The position numbers were made by a program, and so were the translations under genes. From positions 806,001 through 870,000 of the forward strand of contig NZ_FNJW01000008.1 of the NCBI RefSeq assembly GCF_900102725.1: 64,000 nt of DNA, given 5' to 3'. Shown here in pieces: positions 63,332 to 64,000 of the stretch (within the stretch, counting starts at the first letter, position 1; each line of letters opens with the position of its first letter). This DNA is from Carnobacterium viridans. GTDB taxonomy: Bacteria; Bacillota; Bacilli; Lactobacillales; Carnobacteriaceae. The notes under the pieces were generated by a model that saw only the letters and a list, made by a program, of their open reading frames with translations, did not search any database and had not been told where the DNA came from.

Positions 63332-64000
63332 TTAGTCATGCCCTCCAGTGCTTCAATAAATTGATCGATTTCTTCTTTTGTACGTTGCTCCGTAACAGCT
63401 ATTAAAACTTCATTCTCCCATCCATAATCAGGCTCTAAATCATATCCTCCAATAAATCCTCTTTGAAGCAACTCTTGATTGATTGCTCCGACTGGTTTAT
63501 TCAGCTGAAGAATAAATTCATTGAAAAAAGCTGCTTTATTTTTTATTGAGAAACCTTTACTCTCCAATTGTTTCGCCATGTAAGCTGCTTTTTCAATATT
63601 GAGTTGAGCCATCTTCTGTAAGCCTTCTTTACCTAAAGCAGACATAAAAACAGATGACGCTAAAGCATTTAACGCTTGGTTTGAACTCATATAGGAAGTC
63701 GCTTTTTCTCGGCGAATATGTTGTTCACGGGCTTGAAGAGTTAAAACAAAGCCGCGTTTCCCTTCAGTATCCGTAGTTTGACCAACGATACGTCCAGGAA
63801 TCTTACGCATATGTTTCTTCTTAACTGCAAAATAACCGCAGTGGGGTCCGCCAAAGTTCATGGCTAATCCCATGGGTTGCATGTCCCCCACAACAATATC
63901 CGCTCCTAACTTACCAGGTGATTCTAATAAGGCAAGAGCTAAAGGATTTGCCATAACAATAAGCAAAGCTTTTTTGGATGCTGCCAGTTCTTTAATTGCC
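63328..64000 (-). CDS. gcvPA: Glycine dehydrogenase (decarboxylating) subunit 1, 5' part outside the window
   Basis: C-terminal 223 residues only; the frame runs off the right edge, so the start and the N-terminal half are missing (full-length proteins are about 445-450). The visible part has [23 protein letters not shown] and [28 protein letters not shown], diagnostic for GcvPA. Overlaps gcvPB by four bases. Confidence 0.95.
   Translation of the reverse strand, partial: AIKELAASKKALLIVMANPLALALLESPGKLGADIVVGDMQPMGLAMNFGGPHCGYFAVKKKHMRKIPGRIVGQTTDTEGKRGFVLTLQAREQHIRREKATSYMSSNQALNALASSVFMSALGKEGLQKMAQLNIEKAAYMAKQLESKGFSIKNKAAFFNEFILQLNKPVGAINQELLQRGFIGGYDLEPDYGWENEVLIAVTEQRTKEEIDQFIEALEGMTK

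Noticed and set aside
1-64000. tRNA, rRNA, CRISPR array, prophage or IS transposase
   Set aside because: None seen on either strand; the repeats present are not regularly spaced and carry no spacers.

Overview
The window is low-GC Gram-positive DNA. Shine-Dalgarno sites of the GGAGG type precede nearly every gene, T-rich Rho-independent terminators are common, and the gene content (MurT/GatD amidation, GutA- and Crr-type PTS IIA proteins, PcsB/LytM-like hydrolase, glgBCDAP operon, ECF S component) is typical of Lactobacillales. The set fits Carnobacteriaceae, possibly Carnobacterium; that is an inference from gene content, not a database match. There is no rRNA, tRNA, CRISPR array, prophage or transposase gene. 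Most of the window is ordinary chromosome. Two genes run off the ends: glyA at the left and gcvPA at the right.

Layout. 1-4.9 kb: leftward translation/one-carbon block tdk-prfA-prmC-ywlC-glyA. 5.1-7.2 kb: murT-gatD for peptidoglycan isoglutamine. 7.3-15.3 kb: leftward manA, serine hydrolase, VOC enzyme, MBL hydrolase and a heterodimeric ABC exporter. 15.5-24.3 kb: azoreductase, AI-2E-family permease, stand-alone sorbitol-type PTS IIA, a degenerate CDP-glycerol glycerophosphotransferase homologue, a lactonase, and a three-gene quinone-detoxification-like cassette. 24.6-40 kb: ABC-2 transporter, Crr-like IIA, GH3 glycosidase, YeiH, uppP, aspartokinase, small unknowns, an oligopeptide-binding lipoprotein, a DsbA-like protein, a ZIP-like membrane protein and a purine permease. 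40.2-50.4 kb: complete leftward glycogen operon glgB-glgC-glgD-glgA-glgP plus a GH13 amylase, with a cre-like site at its promoter. 50.9-53.1 kb: nfeD-floA-unknown membrane-anchored protein. 53.2-64 kb: a fused ammonium transporter-PII protein, a ROK protein, a secreted M23 hydrolase, a cobalamin-type cluster (ECF S component, DUF4430 lipoprotein, PduO adenosyltransferase), a CAP protein, a HAD phosphatase and gcvPB-gcvPA.

The most unusual content is non-coding. A family of about 260-bp quasi-palindromic repeats occurs six times (9437, 20201, 24288, 38582, 57869, 61551). Full copies have inverted ends, a long closing stem and several internal hairpin arms. One arm shows compensatory base changes between copies, so a folded RNA or DNA structure appears to be under selection. 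Every copy lies between a stop codon and an intrinsic terminator. One copy is reduced to its core stem, one is a half element, and one is flanked by a duplicated terminator segment. I do not recognise the family; it resembles streptococcal BOX elements or MITEs in organisation only.

Start codons were often moved from the longest reading frame to a start with a proper ribosome binding site, and in three places a promoter inside the longer frame supports this.
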